Below are positions 16,951 through 25,812 of a stretch of 64,000 bases of DNA, piece after piece. The stretch's first letter is position 1, and each line of letters opens with the position of its first letter. Location of the stretch: NCBI GenBank assembly GCA_015057025.1, contig SVFD01000004.1:186001-250000 (forward strand), written 5' to 3'. The position numbers and the translations under genes are program-made. The notes under the pieces are model-generated. The model ran no database searches. It had not been told where the DNA came from and was given only the letters and a program-made list of their open reading frames with translations. The DNA comes from Lachnospiraceae bacterium (GTDB lineage Bacteria; Bacillota; Clostridia; Lachnospirales; Lachnospiraceae).

Positions 16951-17859
16951 TCAACCTTGCAAAGGCAAAAGTCCTGCATTCTCAAGAATCTGTCTTAATC
17001 TCAGATTCTCCGATTCAGCTTCTTCCGCACGCTTCTCAGCTATATTTTTTAGGTTCTCAAATAACCCCGCTCTCTCTTTAGCCGCTTCAATTTCTTTTTG
17101 GGCTTCCTGCCTTCCTTCTACTCTCCCTTCTTCTCTCCCTTCTTCTCTCCCTTCTGCTCTCCCTTCTTCTCTCCCTTCTGCTCTCCCTAATTCTCTGCCT
17201 TCACGTCTTGCATCCATAAATTCTGCTCTAATTGCCATTTTATCGCGCCTCCATTTCTCACTTTTAGTAATTTCATGTACTTTCCGATCCAACTCTTTAA
17301 CAAAAATATTATCACTCTTTTCGCCACTCATATAACGTAAAAATGCTTTTATATCATCATTTATATCTGCATCTTCAAAATGTGGTGTCCTGCATAGAAA
17401 AATTCGATATGCACCATCATTCAAAACCTTATCCGAATATTTTTCATCACAATATCTGAATCTTAACAATGGTATATCCCAACCAAATACATCGTAATCG
17501 CATACAAAAATAATAAAACTCTTAGGCAACTTGTCATAATCGTCTCCTCTCTCCAAATAATTAATATCCAGAACAGCCTGATAATATCGACTCCTTTGGG
17601 GTAAATCTTTTTTACGATAACTCTGCATTTCAACATCATAGAAGGTATCATTACCGTCATCTGCATAAACATCCAGTCTGATATCATGACTCTCCGGTAG
17701 TATCCCAATTTCTTTTTCTCTTTCAGGATAATTAATTTGTTTGATTTTCATCCCTAACAATTTCTCTAAAAACTGCTTACAAAGCTTTGGTTCCTGCATC
17801 ACTTTGCCAAAAATAAAACTGTTAGTAATTGAAAAATTTTCATATATTGCGTCTGACAC
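16951..17859 (-). CDS. Rpn-family PD-(D/E)XK nuclease/putative transposase
   Basis: A 302-residue protein of the Rpn/PDDEXK_2 family. The nuclease core has RLDVYADDGNDTFYDVEMQ (residues about 82-100; D and ExQ catalytic positions). Family members cut DNA and promote recombination in E. coli, and some act in phage defence. The C-terminal third contains EGR-type tetrapeptide repeats encoded by a tandem 12-bp repeat (17121-17188), then a helical tail. The start is GTG at 17857-17859, chosen because AGGAGGG lies just upstream; an ATG at 17928 has no such site. Stand-alone between asnB-like and dpaB. Accessory and probably variable between strains. Confidence 0.85.
   Translation of the reverse strand: MSDAIYENFSITNSFIFGKVMQEPKLCKQFLEKLLGMKIKQINYPEREKEIGILPESHDIRLDVYADDGNDTFYDVEMQSYRKKDLPQRSRYYQAVLDINYLERGDDYDKLPKSFIIFVCDYDVFGWDIPLLRFRYCDEKYSDKVLNDGAYRIFLCRTPHFEDADINDDIKAFLRYMSGEKSDNIFVKELDRKVHEITKSEKWRRDKMAIRAEFMDARREGRELGRAEGREEGRAEGREEGREEGRVEGRQEAQKEIEAAKERAGLFENLKNIAEKRAEEAESENLRLRQILENAGLLPLQG
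17121..17188 (-). repeat. In-frame 12-bp tandem repeat in the Rpn gene
   Basis: About 5.5 units of CTCTCCCTTCTK, encoding EGRE/EGRA/EGRV tetrapeptides. The unit length is a multiple of three, so copy-number change keeps the frame. Confidence 0.85.
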
Positions 17860-18107
17860 GTAATCCCTCCTTTGATGATTGTAAGGATACGTAAATATGA
17901 GATGGAATTTAAGACATGCTTTTATCATATTAAAATTTTATCAAACAAAAAAAATTACGTATATGTGCAAAATGCCGAAATTGCACAAACAAGAAAAATT
18001 CCTCTTATATATGTGTTCTTACAAACTTCAATTTATATTAATCTTGAAAATTTCGGTCGATTTGACCTGACAAAAAGATTAGAACATAATTCATTTTGAT
18101 TTCCGTC

Positions 18108-18149
18108 TCAATAATAACAAAGAATCCTCCCTGCAGGCAAGAAGGATTC
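18108..18149 (-). terminator. Terminator of the dpaA-dpaB operon
   Basis: Stem GAATCCT/AGGATTC (18122-18128 with 18143-18149) with inner CCTGC/GCAGG pairing, followed on the minus strand by TTTGTTATTATT. Confidence 0.75.
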
Positions 18150-18168
18150 ATCGCTTTTTTCGACAAAA

Positions 18169-18768
18169 TTACATATCTCTTTTTATATATTCCTTAACCA
18201 CCGGCTGTATTTGCCTTCTGCACAGTGCAGACTCAATAGTGGCAGGAATTTCTTCCATATGAGCCACCAATGATAATGGTTTTTTCTTATAATCATCCTG
18301 CCCAAAGGGCACAAAATAAATATTTTTGGTATTCATAAGCAAACCGATATTTTTAAGATTCATACCTAATGCATCGTTGGTGGATACCGCAATAATTAAA
18401 GGTTTTTCATTACGAAGATGAGCCTTGGCAGCCATCAACACCGGCGTATCCGTAATACCGGCTGCCAGTTTTGCCATAGTGTTACCGGTACAAGGCGCAA
18501 TCACCATTACATCAAGATATCCTTTAGGACCGATGGGCTCCGCCTCCTGAATGGTAAAAATCCCCTGACGGCCGGTAATCTCCTGCACCTTTGCAATAAA
18601 TTCTCTCGACTTCCAAAAACGACTATCCATCTCTGCCACATGCTTGGAAAAGATAGGATGAATATCAGCTCCTTCTTCACTTAATCCTTGCATAATTTCT
18701 AAAATCCTTGTAAAAGTACAAAAAGACCCCGTTAGGGCGAAACCGATTTTCATATCCTTAAAATCCAT
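18169..18768 (-). CDS. dpaB: Dipicolinate synthase subunit B
   Basis: A 199-residue flavoprotein-fold subunit of dipicolinic acid synthase (SpoVFB), which makes the spore-core chelator DPA in the mother cell. Family features are KIGFALTGSFCTF at the N-terminus, MVIAPCTGNTMAKLAAGITD (about 88-107), and VSTNDALGMNLKNIG. Length matches the family. AAGGAG precedes the ATG closely. It follows dpaA by 32 bases in the order dpaA-dpaB seen across spore formers, without the asd/dapA neighbours of the Bacillus operon. Its presence is good evidence that the organism sporulates. Confidence 0.95.
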   Translation of the reverse strand: MDFKDMKIGFALTGSFCTFTRILEIMQGLSEEGADIHPIFSKHVAEMDSRFWKSREFIAKVQEITGRQGIFTIQEAEPIGPKGYLDVMVIAPCTGNTMAKLAAGITDTPVLMAAKAHLRNEKPLIIAVSTNDALGMNLKNIGLLMNTKNIYFVPFGQDDYKKKPLSLVAHMEEIPATIESALCRRQIQPVVKEYIKRDM

Positions 18769-18800
18769 ACTACTCCTTCTGCCATAAAGCTTTCATTTTC

Positions 18801-19646
18801 CTAAAACGGCATCTCTTCATACCCTTCTCCTATAGTCTCTTTTATAATAGATTCAATCTTTCTTGCTAAAAGTTCTCCTGAGCTTTTCGGTGCATAGCGT
18901 CCGGGAAGAGAGCTGCAAAGTTTTGCACGAATGCCTTTTTTACTGCAATAGTCAAAATCTGTTCCGCCGGGCTTACTTGCAATATCAATGATACAGCAAT
19001 ATCGATTCATGCAGTCAATCCATTCTCTTGTAATACACACGGCCGGCACTGTATTAAAAATATAATGAAACTTCTCCAGTTCCCTTATATCTCCAAACTC
19101 CAACATTTCATTTCCAAAAGTCCATGCTCTTGACCTTGCTTCCCCGCGTCTTGCCATAACCGTCACTTTTGCGGACATTCCTTTTAGCTTATCAGCTAAT
19201 ACTTCTGCGCATCGACCATAGCCAAGAACCAAAACCTCCTGTCCGTGAAGAACTTCATTACTCATGTATATTGCTTCTGCTATGGCCCCTTCTGCAGTTG
19301 CTACTGCATTCCGTATGGCAATATCATCCATTTGCATAAAATCATGGACAATAGCCCCTTTTTCTTCCAAAGCTTTTTTAAAGTCTTCCGGGAACATACC
19401 ACCAAAAATCAGCATCCCTTTTTCTGTAATTTCCAATACCTCTTTTAAATTAACTTTCTTCTGCCCTTCCGTTGCCTTAACGGTAAAATGGTCCATGGTT
19501 ACCGGCATCGGTAATAAAATCATCTCCACTCTTTTATCCTTAAGTCGTCCTACCTGTTCCGGATGTAAGATTTCAATCCCTTTTCTCTCTAATCGGTATG
19601 CCAAGTACTTTTCTCTGCTGTCGCCACCAATCAGATATGCTTTCAT
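18801..19646 (-). CDS. dpaA: Dipicolinate synthase subunit A
   Basis: A 281-residue NAD(P)-binding subunit of dipicolinate synthase (SpoVFA). The N-terminal domain begins KAYLIGGDSREKYLA; the Rossmann motif VLGYGRCAEVLADKL is near residue 140, followed by IFNTVPAV and IDIASKPGGTDF. The start MKAYLIGG has GGAG 7 bases upstream; the extension to 19676 is rejected because it has no ribosome binding site. A strong terminator-like hairpin lies directly in front (19661-19705) and carries a SigK-like -10, so mother-cell expression late in sporulation is likely (inferred). Confidence 0.95.
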   Translation of the reverse strand: MKAYLIGGDSREKYLAYRLERKGIEILHPEQVGRLKDKRVEMILLPMPVTMDHFTVKATEGQKKVNLKEVLEITEKGMLIFGGMFPEDFKKALEEKGAIVHDFMQMDDIAIRNAVATAEGAIAEAIYMSNEVLHGQEVLVLGYGRCAEVLADKLKGMSAKVTVMARRGEARSRAWTFGNEMLEFGDIRELEKFHYIFNTVPAVCITREWIDCMNRYCCIIDIASKPGGTDFDYCSKKGIRAKLCSSLPGRYAPKSSGELLARKIESIIKETIGEGYEEMPF

Positions 19647-19660
19647 AGTCGTTCTCCAAT

Positions 19661-19705
19661 AGAAAAAGTCGTGCAATCATACTTTTAAAGTATGCTGCAC
19701 GACTT
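19661..19705 (-). terminator. Terminator-like hairpin immediately before dpaA
   Basis: Minus strand: 10-bp stem (19696-19705 with 19666-19675) plus inner 8-bp stem (19687-19694 with 19678-19685), then TTTTTC. It should stop transcripts arriving from truA but lies only about 15 bases before the dpaA start codon. Confidence 0.8.
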
Positions 19706-19713
19706 GGTTGTGT
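19686..19713 (-). promoter_or_regulatory. Candidate SigK-type promoter of dpaA inside the hairpin
   Basis: Minus strand CATACTTTA (19686-19694) matches the SigK -10 consensus CATANNNTA. AC dinucleotides lie 15 and 17 bases upstream, as for the minimal -35. A transcript starting about 7 bases later would lack the 5' half of the hairpin. Confidence 0.45.
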
Positions 19714-19734
19714 TAAAAAGATTACTTATAACAA

Positions 19735-19875
19735 ATGTAGTAATAATTAATATATCACTACGGGCACACTTTCGTTACGTGTCGCACACAGCGGTACATA
19801 GGGTTACCAAATACGTAACCCAAGTACCGGCGGCTCCCCAGTACCCTTAAGTGATTATATTAATTATTACCACAT
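19735..19875 (-). repeat. Structured intergenic repeat, copy B
   Basis: Minus-strand copy of the element at 4397-4516. Outer arms 19735-19767 and about 19841-19875 pair over ~30 bases with only a few mismatches. The core has CGGTAC/GTACCG and GGGTTAC/GTAACCC stems and a 3' hairpin CACGTA-AC-GAAA-GT-GTG. It lies between truA and the hairpin before dpaA. Confidence 0.8.
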
Positions 19876-19895
19876 ATTTACTTTCAAGCATATCA

Positions 19896-20633
19896 TTATT
19901 TATAAAACACCTCAATCAATGTCAGCCCCTTAGCAGGCACCAAGGTGCCGGCGTTAGAACGCTCTTTGCTGGCAAGAATTTCCTTCATGCTCTCAGGTGC
20001 CCATTTACCTGTACCAACTTCAATTAAAGTTCCGGTCAAAATACGTACCATATGATAAAGAAAACCGTCCCCGGTATAATCAAATATCAATTCTTCCGGT
20101 GTTTCTTTTATCTCTATGCTGATGGTTCTCTCCGTGTTTTTTTTCGTTCTGTGGTTCGAGGTAAATGCCTTGAAATCATGCTTGCCGCTAAGCAGTTTAG
20201 CCGCCTTGCGCATAGCTTCCACATCAAGAACATCTTCCTGCACATGGACATATCTTCTGCTGAATACATCCGGTATGCCTATGGTTCGTAAACGGTACTG
20301 ATAATGCTTACCCCTCGCATTCAGTCTTGCATGAAAGCGCTCATCCACCTCTTCAATAGCAACTACCGCAATATCCTCCGGCAAGTACATATTCAGGTAA
20401 TCCATAATCTCCTTCGTACTTTTCTCGGTATCAATTTTGAAATTGGCAACCTGCCCCTTGGCATGTACACCTGCGTCCGTACGCCCGGCGCCGTTAATTT
20501 CTATAGGCTCTCCACACATCTTTGATAAAATTGCTTCGATTTTACCCTGAATCGTATTGTCTGTAGAAGTCTGACGTTGCCACCCCTGGAAACGAGTGCC
20601 TTCATATTGAATTATAATTTTATAATTTTTCAT
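19896..20633 (-). CDS. truA: tRNA pseudouridine(38-40) synthase
   Basis: A 245-residue TruA enzyme modifying uridines 38-40 in tRNA anticodon stems. The catalytic motif GAGRTDAGVHAKGQV (Asp in RTDAG) is at about residues 49-63; YRLRTIG, HDFKAFTSN and GDGFLYHMVRI are further family blocks. The length is typical. Its ATG overlaps the engB stop codon by 4 bases (ATGA), so the two are translationally coupled. Confidence 0.95.
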   Translation of the reverse strand: MKNYKIIIQYEGTRFQGWQRQTSTDNTIQGKIEAILSKMCGEPIEINGAGRTDAGVHAKGQVANFKIDTEKSTKEIMDYLNMYLPEDIAVVAIEEVDERFHARLNARGKHYQYRLRTIGIPDVFSRRYVHVQEDVLDVEAMRKAAKLLSGKHDFKAFTSNHRTKKNTERTISIEIKETPEELIFDYTGDGFLYHMVRILTGTLIEVGTGKWAPESMKEILASKERSNAGTLVPAKGLTLIEVFYK

Positions 20634-21250
20634 TCCAAACTCTTTCTGATATCCATATCATTCTGCGGATTCAAATACCCTTCCAATACTTCATAGACCT
20701 TATCTAAACCATTTTTATTTAAAGAAGAAAATGGTATCATTATGGTTCCCGGCCTTACTTTTAAACCTACACGAATTGCTTTTAAATGTTTTTCAATTTG
20801 CCCGCGACTGATTTTATCAGACTTAGTCGCAATAATAATGGGTTCAAAACCATTATGCACAATCCACTCATACATATCTTTATCATTTGCAGACGGGTCA
20901 TGGCGGATATCAATTAAAAGAAATACTGCCTTCAGCTGCTCTGAACGGCGCAGATACTTCTCAATCATCTTTCCCCATTTTGCTTTGGTCTCCTGAGAAA
21001 CTTTAGCATAACCGTATCCGGGCAAATCCACCAAATAAAACTCCTCATTAATATTATAAAAATTAATAGTCTGTGTCTTTCCCGGTTGAGAACTGGTTCT
21101 TGCATAAGATTTACGGTTCATAATAGCATTAATCAACGAAGACTTTCCCACATTACTTTTACCGGAAAAGGCAAATTCGGGCAAAGCATTTTCCGGCAAT
21201 TTACTGGTAATACCAATAACTGTTTCCAAATTAACGCTTTTTATTTTCAT
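20630..21250 (-). CDS. engB: Ribosome biogenesis GTP-binding protein YsxC/EngB
   Basis: A 206-residue TrmE-Era-like GTPase needed for 50S assembly. G motifs are FSGKSNVGKSSLINAI (G1), a switch region SQPGKTQTINFY, DLPGYGYAKVS (G3) and ATKSDKI (G4). The start MKIKSVN lies inside the 3' end of lon (20-base overlap) with AAGGA upstream; the frame extends to 21301 but that part belongs to lon. The lon-engB-truA order is common in Firmicutes. Confidence 0.95.
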   Translation of the reverse strand: MKIKSVNLETVIGITSKLPENALPEFAFSGKSNVGKSSLINAIMNRKSYARTSSQPGKTQTINFYNINEEFYLVDLPGYGYAKVSQETKAKWGKMIEKYLRRSEQLKAVFLLIDIRHDPSANDKDMYEWIVHNGFEPIIIATKSDKISRGQIEKHLKAIRVGLKVRPGTIMIPFSSLNKNGLDKVYEVLEGYLNPQNDMDIRKSLE

Positions 21251-23606
21251 TGGTTTTCTTTCCTTTCTCAATGCTCTTTGTAAAAGCATGGGCAATGACA
21301 TCTTCCATGGTCTCTACATAAACCACTTCCATATCCTTCGTAATCTCAGCTTCCAGTCTTATCACATCACGTTCATTTTCTTTAGGCAATAACACTTTGG
21401 TAATTCCCGCCATTTTTGCTGCCAAAATTTTTTCTTTTATACCTCCGATAGGAAGTACGCGTCCCCGTAAGGTAATCTCTCCCGTCATGGCAAGGTTTGC
21501 ATATACCGGTATCTCTGTAATAGCAGATAACACGGCTGTTGCCATAGTGATTCCTGCAGACGGACCATCCTTTGGAACTGCACCTTCGGGAATATGAATA
21601 TGAATATCTTTCTTCTTAAAAAATTCTGCACTGATTTTATAATGTTCTGCAACGGAACGAATATAACTGATACCTGCAGATGCAGATTCTTTCATTACAT
21701 CACCAAGACGTCCCGTCAATTCCACAACACCCTTACCGGGCATAATATTAACTTCAATTTGTAAAGTATCACCACCTACGGCTGTCCATGCCAGACCTCT
21801 GACAATACCTATTTCATCTTTCTCATTCTTTGCATCAGGACGGTATTTCGGCTTTCCTAAATACTGTTCTAAATTTTTTTCGGTAACACGCACGGATGTT
21901 TTTTCACCTTTTACAATGAGCTTTGCTACTTTACGACAAAGTTCACCGATTTTTCGCTCTAATTCACGAACGCCGGCTTCTTTGGTATATAAAAGTATCA
22001 AGTCGGTCAATCCCTGTGGTGTTATACTTAAATTCTTTCCGGTCAAACCATTATTTTTTAAAGCTCTACCCCAAAGATGTTCTTTGGCAATATGGAACTT
22101 TTCCTGCACTGTATAACTGTTTAGCTCGATAATCTCCATTCTGTCCAGCAAAGGGCGCGGAATATCAGATACGTTATTGGCCGTAGCAAGAAATAATACC
22201 TTAGATAAATCTAACGGAATCTCAACATAGTGGTCGCGAAATGCCTGATTTTGCTTAGAGTCCAAAACCTCTAAAAGTGCTGATGAAGGGTCTCCCTTGT
22301 AATCATTACTTAATTTATCGATTTCATCCAAAAGCATTAATGGATTATTAACCCCTGCGTTTTTTAACGCGTTAGCAATACGTCCCGGCATAGCTCCCAC
22401 ATAAGTTCTTCTGTGCCCGCGAATTTCCGCCTCATCTCTGACACCACCAAGACAGATACGAACATACTCTTTTTCAAGAGACTCTGCAACGGAACGGGCA
22501 ATGGATGTTTTTCCGGTTCCCGGTGGTCCAACCAGACACACAATAGGACTTTCACCTTCACTGGTCAATGTACGCACGGCAAGAAACTCTAAGATTCTTT
22601 CCTTCACCTGAGTAAGACCATAGTGGTCACGATTTAATATTTTCTCTGCACGATGAATATTTGCATTATCTTTGGAAGATTTATTCCAAGGCAATTCCAA
22701 AAGTGTCTCAATATAAGCTCTCTGTACCGCACTTTCAGAACTGCTTCCGTTTACGGTTTTAAAACGCGTAATTTCTTTCTTAATCTTCTCTTTTATAGCA
22801 TCATCTGCATCTAATTTATCTAATTCTTCCGTAAAACGATCTGCATCAGAAACAGTATCATCATCTCCAAGTTCTTTTTTAATCATATGCATCTGCTCAC
22901 GAAGCATATAATCCTTCTGATGCTTATCCACCTGCTTTTTTAACTTCGTTTTTAAATCAGCACGAATGCGAAGTACATCGACTTCTTTGGTCAATCGTTC
23001 TAAAAGTACTTCATAAAGCTTGTCTTCTTGAAAATTTTCTAAAAATTCCTGACGAATCTGATATGAAAACACTAAATGATTGATACATATTTGAATCAAC
23101 TCTGAAAGATTTGTTGACTCTGCCATCGTAACCGGCACAATTTTAGGTACATTCGGCTGATATAAAAGATACTCCTGCATGTGTTCTTTTAAAATTCGAA
23201 CTCTGGCCTCTTCCTCTGCCTTATCCCAATTTTCTCTCTGCAAAAATTGAACCTCTACTTCTGCTAAAAGATACTTTTCCTGTTCTTCGTCTACTGCTAA
23301 AAGACGTCCTCTTGATTCACCCTGAACCAATACGCGAAGTACCTTATTCTGTAAAGTAATTACCTGCTTTATACTTACAATACATCCCATTTCATGCAAA
23401 TCATTAATACCGGGGTCTTCGACATCCACCTGCTTTTGTGTCACTAAAAACATTCTGTTACCGCCTTTAGTCGCTCTTTCCAAAGCAGTAATAGACTTCT
23501 TTCTGTTTAAATCAATATGTGCCATCACTCCCGGCAAAATAGTCATTCCACGCAAAGGAACCGCCGGCATCCAATCTGTCATCTCAATGTTATTTCCATC
23601 ATTCAT
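21231..23606 (-). CDS. lon: ATP-dependent Lon protease
   Basis: A 791-residue LonA protease. The N-terminal substrate-binding domain (about 10-210) is followed by a coiled linker, an AAA+ module with Walker [10 protein letters not shown] (about 362) and LLDEIDKLS, and a C-terminal serine-lysine protease domain with PKDGPSAGI (catalytic Ser) and [10 protein letters not shown] (catalytic Lys). Length is standard. The ribosome binding site AAGGCGG lies about 11 bases before the ATG, a somewhat long spacing. It starts 254 bases after clpX, and that gap contains repeat copy C and the clpX terminator. No CIRCE or CtsR box is obvious. Confidence 0.95.
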   Translation of the reverse strand: MNDGNNIEMTDWMPAVPLRGMTILPGVMAHIDLNRKKSITALERATKGGNRMFLVTQKQVDVEDPGINDLHEMGCIVSIKQVITLQNKVLRVLVQGESRGRLLAVDEEQEKYLLAEVEVQFLQRENWDKAEEEARVRILKEHMQEYLLYQPNVPKIVPVTMAESTNLSELIQICINHLVFSYQIRQEFLENFQEDKLYEVLLERLTKEVDVLRIRADLKTKLKKQVDKHQKDYMLREQMHMIKKELGDDDTVSDADRFTEELDKLDADDAIKEKIKKEITRFKTVNGSSSESAVQRAYIETLLELPWNKSSKDNANIHRAEKILNRDHYGLTQVKERILEFLAVRTLTSEGESPIVCLVGPPGTGKTSIARSVAESLEKEYVRICLGGVRDEAEIRGHRRTYVGAMPGRIANALKNAGVNNPLMLLDEIDKLSNDYKGDPSSALLEVLDSKQNQAFRDHYVEIPLDLSKVLFLATANNVSDIPRPLLDRMEIIELNSYTVQEKFHIAKEHLWGRALKNNGLTGKNLSITPQGLTDLILLYTKEAGVRELERKIGELCRKVAKLIVKGEKTSVRVTEKNLEQYLGKPKYRPDAKNEKDEIGIVRGLAWTAVGGDTLQIEVNIMPGKGVVELTGRLGDVMKESASAGISYIRSVAEHYKISAEFFKKKDIHIHIPEGAVPKDGPSAGITMATAVLSAITEIPVYANLAMTGEITLRGRVLPIGGIKEKILAAKMAGITKVLLPKENERDVIRLEAEITKDMEVVYVETMEDVIAHAFTKSIEKGKKTNENKKR

Positions 23607-23665
23607 ATAATATTACGCCGCCTTTCTTGGCTTAGTTTTTTTATTCTTTATTTGTTCTTGCGAGA

Positions 23666-23800
23666 GTTATGAAAATATATATTCCATAGACGGGTACTGG
23701 GGAGTCGTCGGTACTTAGGTTCTGCTTTTTGGAACCTTATGTACCGCTACGTACGACACGTAGCGAGAGCGTGCCCGACGGGAATATATTTTTTCATAAC
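23666..23800 (+). repeat. Structured intergenic repeat, copy C
   Basis: Outer arms 23666-23685 and 23781-23800 are nearly perfectly complementary (GTTATGAAAA...TTTTCATAAC). The core contains GTCGT/ACGAC pairing, a hairpin with CGGTAC/GTACCG and GGTTC/GGAACC stems, and a 3' hairpin CACGTA-GC-GAGA-GC-GTG. It lies in the clpX-lon gap, in the opposite orientation to the genes. Confidence 0.8.
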
Positions 23801-23826
23801 ACCCCAAAAACAAATATCCATCGACT

Positions 23827-23857
23827 TTAAAAAACGCCGCCAAGAATGGCGGCGTTT
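23827..23857 (-). terminator. Terminator of clpX
   Basis: A 10-bp GC-rich stem (23832-23841 with 23848-23857), 6-base loop and six Ts on the minus strand, beginning 3 bases after the stop codon. Confidence 0.9.
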
Positions 23858-23860
23858 CCC

Positions 23861-25138
23861 TTAAGCTTTCTTTTTATTTGTTCTTTTCTTCGGTGCTTCC
23901 AACTGAATGTGCTTCTCTATAGGCTCACTCTCTCCCAGCACAGCTTCCTTGGTAATAATACATTCTGTCATCGTTTCATCGGAAGGAATACGGAACATAA
24001 GGTCCATCATTGTCTTTTCCATAATAGAACGAAGTCCTCTTGCACCGGTTTTACGCTCATGAGCTTCTTTTGCAATTTCCCGGATTGCATCATCTTCAAA
24101 CTCAAGCTGCACATTATCTAATTCAAACAATGCCTTATATTGCTTCACAAGTGCATTCTTGGGCTCTGTCATGATACGAACCAATGCATCCTCATCCAAA
24201 CCCTCTAATGAAATGTTGATAGGTACACGTCCGATAAATTCCGGAATCAAACCAAATTTGATAAGATCCTGCGGTGTCACCTCTTTTAACAGTTCACTTA
24301 ATTCTTTATCCGCATTATGTGAAATGTTTGCGTTAAAACCAATAGATTTTCGATTTAATCGCTTTTCAACAATCTTTTCCAGTCCGTCAAATGCACCACC
24401 GCATATAAATAAAATATTGCTGGTGTCAATCTGAATCAATTCCTGATGAGGATGTTTTCTTCCTCCCTGAGGCGGAACGGATGCCACTGTTCCTTCAATA
24501 ATTTTTAAAAGTGCCTGCTGAACACCTTCACCTGACACATCTCTGGTAATAGATACATTCTCGCTCTTCTTGGTAATTTTATCGATTTCATCAATATAAA
24601 CAATACCATACTGAGCACGCTCCACTTCATAATCCGCTGCCTGAATCAGTTTCAACAGAATATTCTCTACGTCTTCACCCACATATCCTGCTTCTGTCAA
24701 TGTAGTTGCATCTGCAATCGCAAACGGAACATTGATGATTTTTGCAAGAGTCTGTGCAAGATAAGTCTTACCGGAACCGGTAGGTCCTATCATAATAATA
24801 TTGCTCTTCTGCAATTCCACACCCAAATCCTTAGGTGCCATAATTCTTTTATAATGATTGTAAACTGCTACAGAAAGAACCTTTTTGGCCTCCTCCTGGC
24901 CGATTACATAATCATCCAAAAAGCTTTTAATCTCAAGAGGCTTCAAAAGATTAAAGTCGAAGTCTGCCGCTTCATAATCATAATCCTCCAGTTCCTCAGT
25001 TACGATATCGTTACATATTTCCACGCATTCGTCACAAATATAAATTCCTGAAGGGCCGGCCACCATCTTTCGAACCTGATCCTGAGACTTGTTACAGAAA
25101 GAACATCTTATTTTGTCGTCTGAATGCTTTCCTGCCAT
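23861..25138 (-). CDS. clpX: ClpXP protease ATPase subunit ClpX
   Basis: A 425-residue AAA+ unfoldase. The N-terminal zinc-binding domain has CSFC and CDECVEIC (residues 12-41); Walker A is [10 protein letters not shown], Walker [10 protein letters not shown], and sensor and arginine-finger regions ([20 protein letters not shown]) follow. The C-terminal tail is lysine-rich. GGAGG lies 6 bases before the ATG. It follows clpP by 24 bases. Confidence 0.97.
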   Translation of the reverse strand: MAGKHSDDKIRCSFCNKSQDQVRKMVAGPSGIYICDECVEICNDIVTEELEDYDYEAADFDFNLLKPLEIKSFLDDYVIGQEEAKKVLSVAVYNHYKRIMAPKDLGVELQKSNIIMIGPTGSGKTYLAQTLAKIINVPFAIADATTLTEAGYVGEDVENILLKLIQAADYEVERAQYGIVYIDEIDKITKKSENVSITRDVSGEGVQQALLKIIEGTVASVPPQGGRKHPHQELIQIDTSNILFICGGAFDGLEKIVEKRLNRKSIGFNANISHNADKELSELLKEVTPQDLIKFGLIPEFIGRVPINISLEGLDEDALVRIMTEPKNALVKQYKALFELDNVQLEFEDDAIREIAKEAHERKTGARGLRSIMEKTMMDLMFRIPSDETMTECIITKEAVLGESEPIEKHIQLEAPKKRTNKKKA

Positions 25139-25162
25139 TCTAAGCCTCCAAATATATTCTTT

Positions 25163-25765
25163 TTATTTTGATGCTTCCTGTTCGCTTCTTGAAGTAATGA
25201 CACAGTCAATTAAACCGTATTCTTTTGCTTCTTCGGCAGTCTTCCAGTTATCACGATCTGTATCTGCTGCAATTACATCTAAGGGCTGACCTGTATTTGC
25301 CGCAAGAATTTTGTTTAATTTTTCCTTGGTATGCAAAATATGCTTCGCAGCAATTTCGATTTCAGTTGCCTGACCTTGCGCACCGCCAAGAGGCTGGTGA
25401 ATCATGATTTCTGCATTGGGAAGCGCCATTCTCTTACCTTTTGTACCGCCTGCAAGCAAAAATGCACCCATGCTTGCGGCCATACCGATACAAATTGTAG
25501 ACACATCACATTTAATGTACTGCATGGTATCATAAATAGCCATGCCGGCAGTCACAGAACCACCGGGGCTGTTAATATAAAGCTGAATATCCTTGTCCGG
25601 ATCCTCAGCCTCCAAAAACAAAAGCTGCGCCACTACAAGTCCCGCGGTCACTTCATTTACTTCTTCACCTAGGAAGATAATACGATCTTTTAAAAGTCTG
25701 GAATAAATATCATAGGATCTTTCTCCACGGCTTGTCTGTTCAACGACATAAGGTACTAAGCTCAT
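25163..25765 (-). CDS. clpP: ClpP protease proteolytic subunit
   Basis: A 200-residue serine peptidase forming the ClpXP/ClpCP barrel. Catalytic triad motifs are [11 protein letters not shown] (Ser), MIHQPLGG (His) and DTDRDNW (Asp); [17 protein letters not shown] is the oxyanion-hole segment. AGGAGG lies 7 bases upstream of the start. The middle gene of tig-clpP-clpX. Confidence 0.97.
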   Translation of the reverse strand: MSLVPYVVEQTSRGERSYDIYSRLLKDRIIFLGEEVNEVTAGLVVAQLLFLEAEDPDKDIQLYINSPGGSVTAGMAIYDTMQYIKCDVSTICIGMAASMGAFLLAGGTKGKRMALPNAEIMIHQPLGGAQGQATEIEIAAKHILHTKEKLNKILAANTGQPLDVIAADTDRDNWKTAEEAKEYGLIDCVITSRSEQEASK

Positions 25766-25812
25766 TTGAATTCCTCCTGTTTCTAGATTTCATTCTCAGC
25801 TACTTCACTGAA

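Noticed and set aside
17100-17200. CRISPR-like array
   Set aside because: The repeat is a 12-bp in-frame coding microsatellite without spacers.
16951-17859. Complete insertion sequence around the Rpn gene
   Set aside because: No terminal inverted repeats or target duplications were found flanking the gene.
23607-23860. CIRCE or CtsR heat-shock operator before lon
   Set aside because: No matching inverted or heptad repeats; the inverted repeats here belong to the structured repeat and the clpX terminator.
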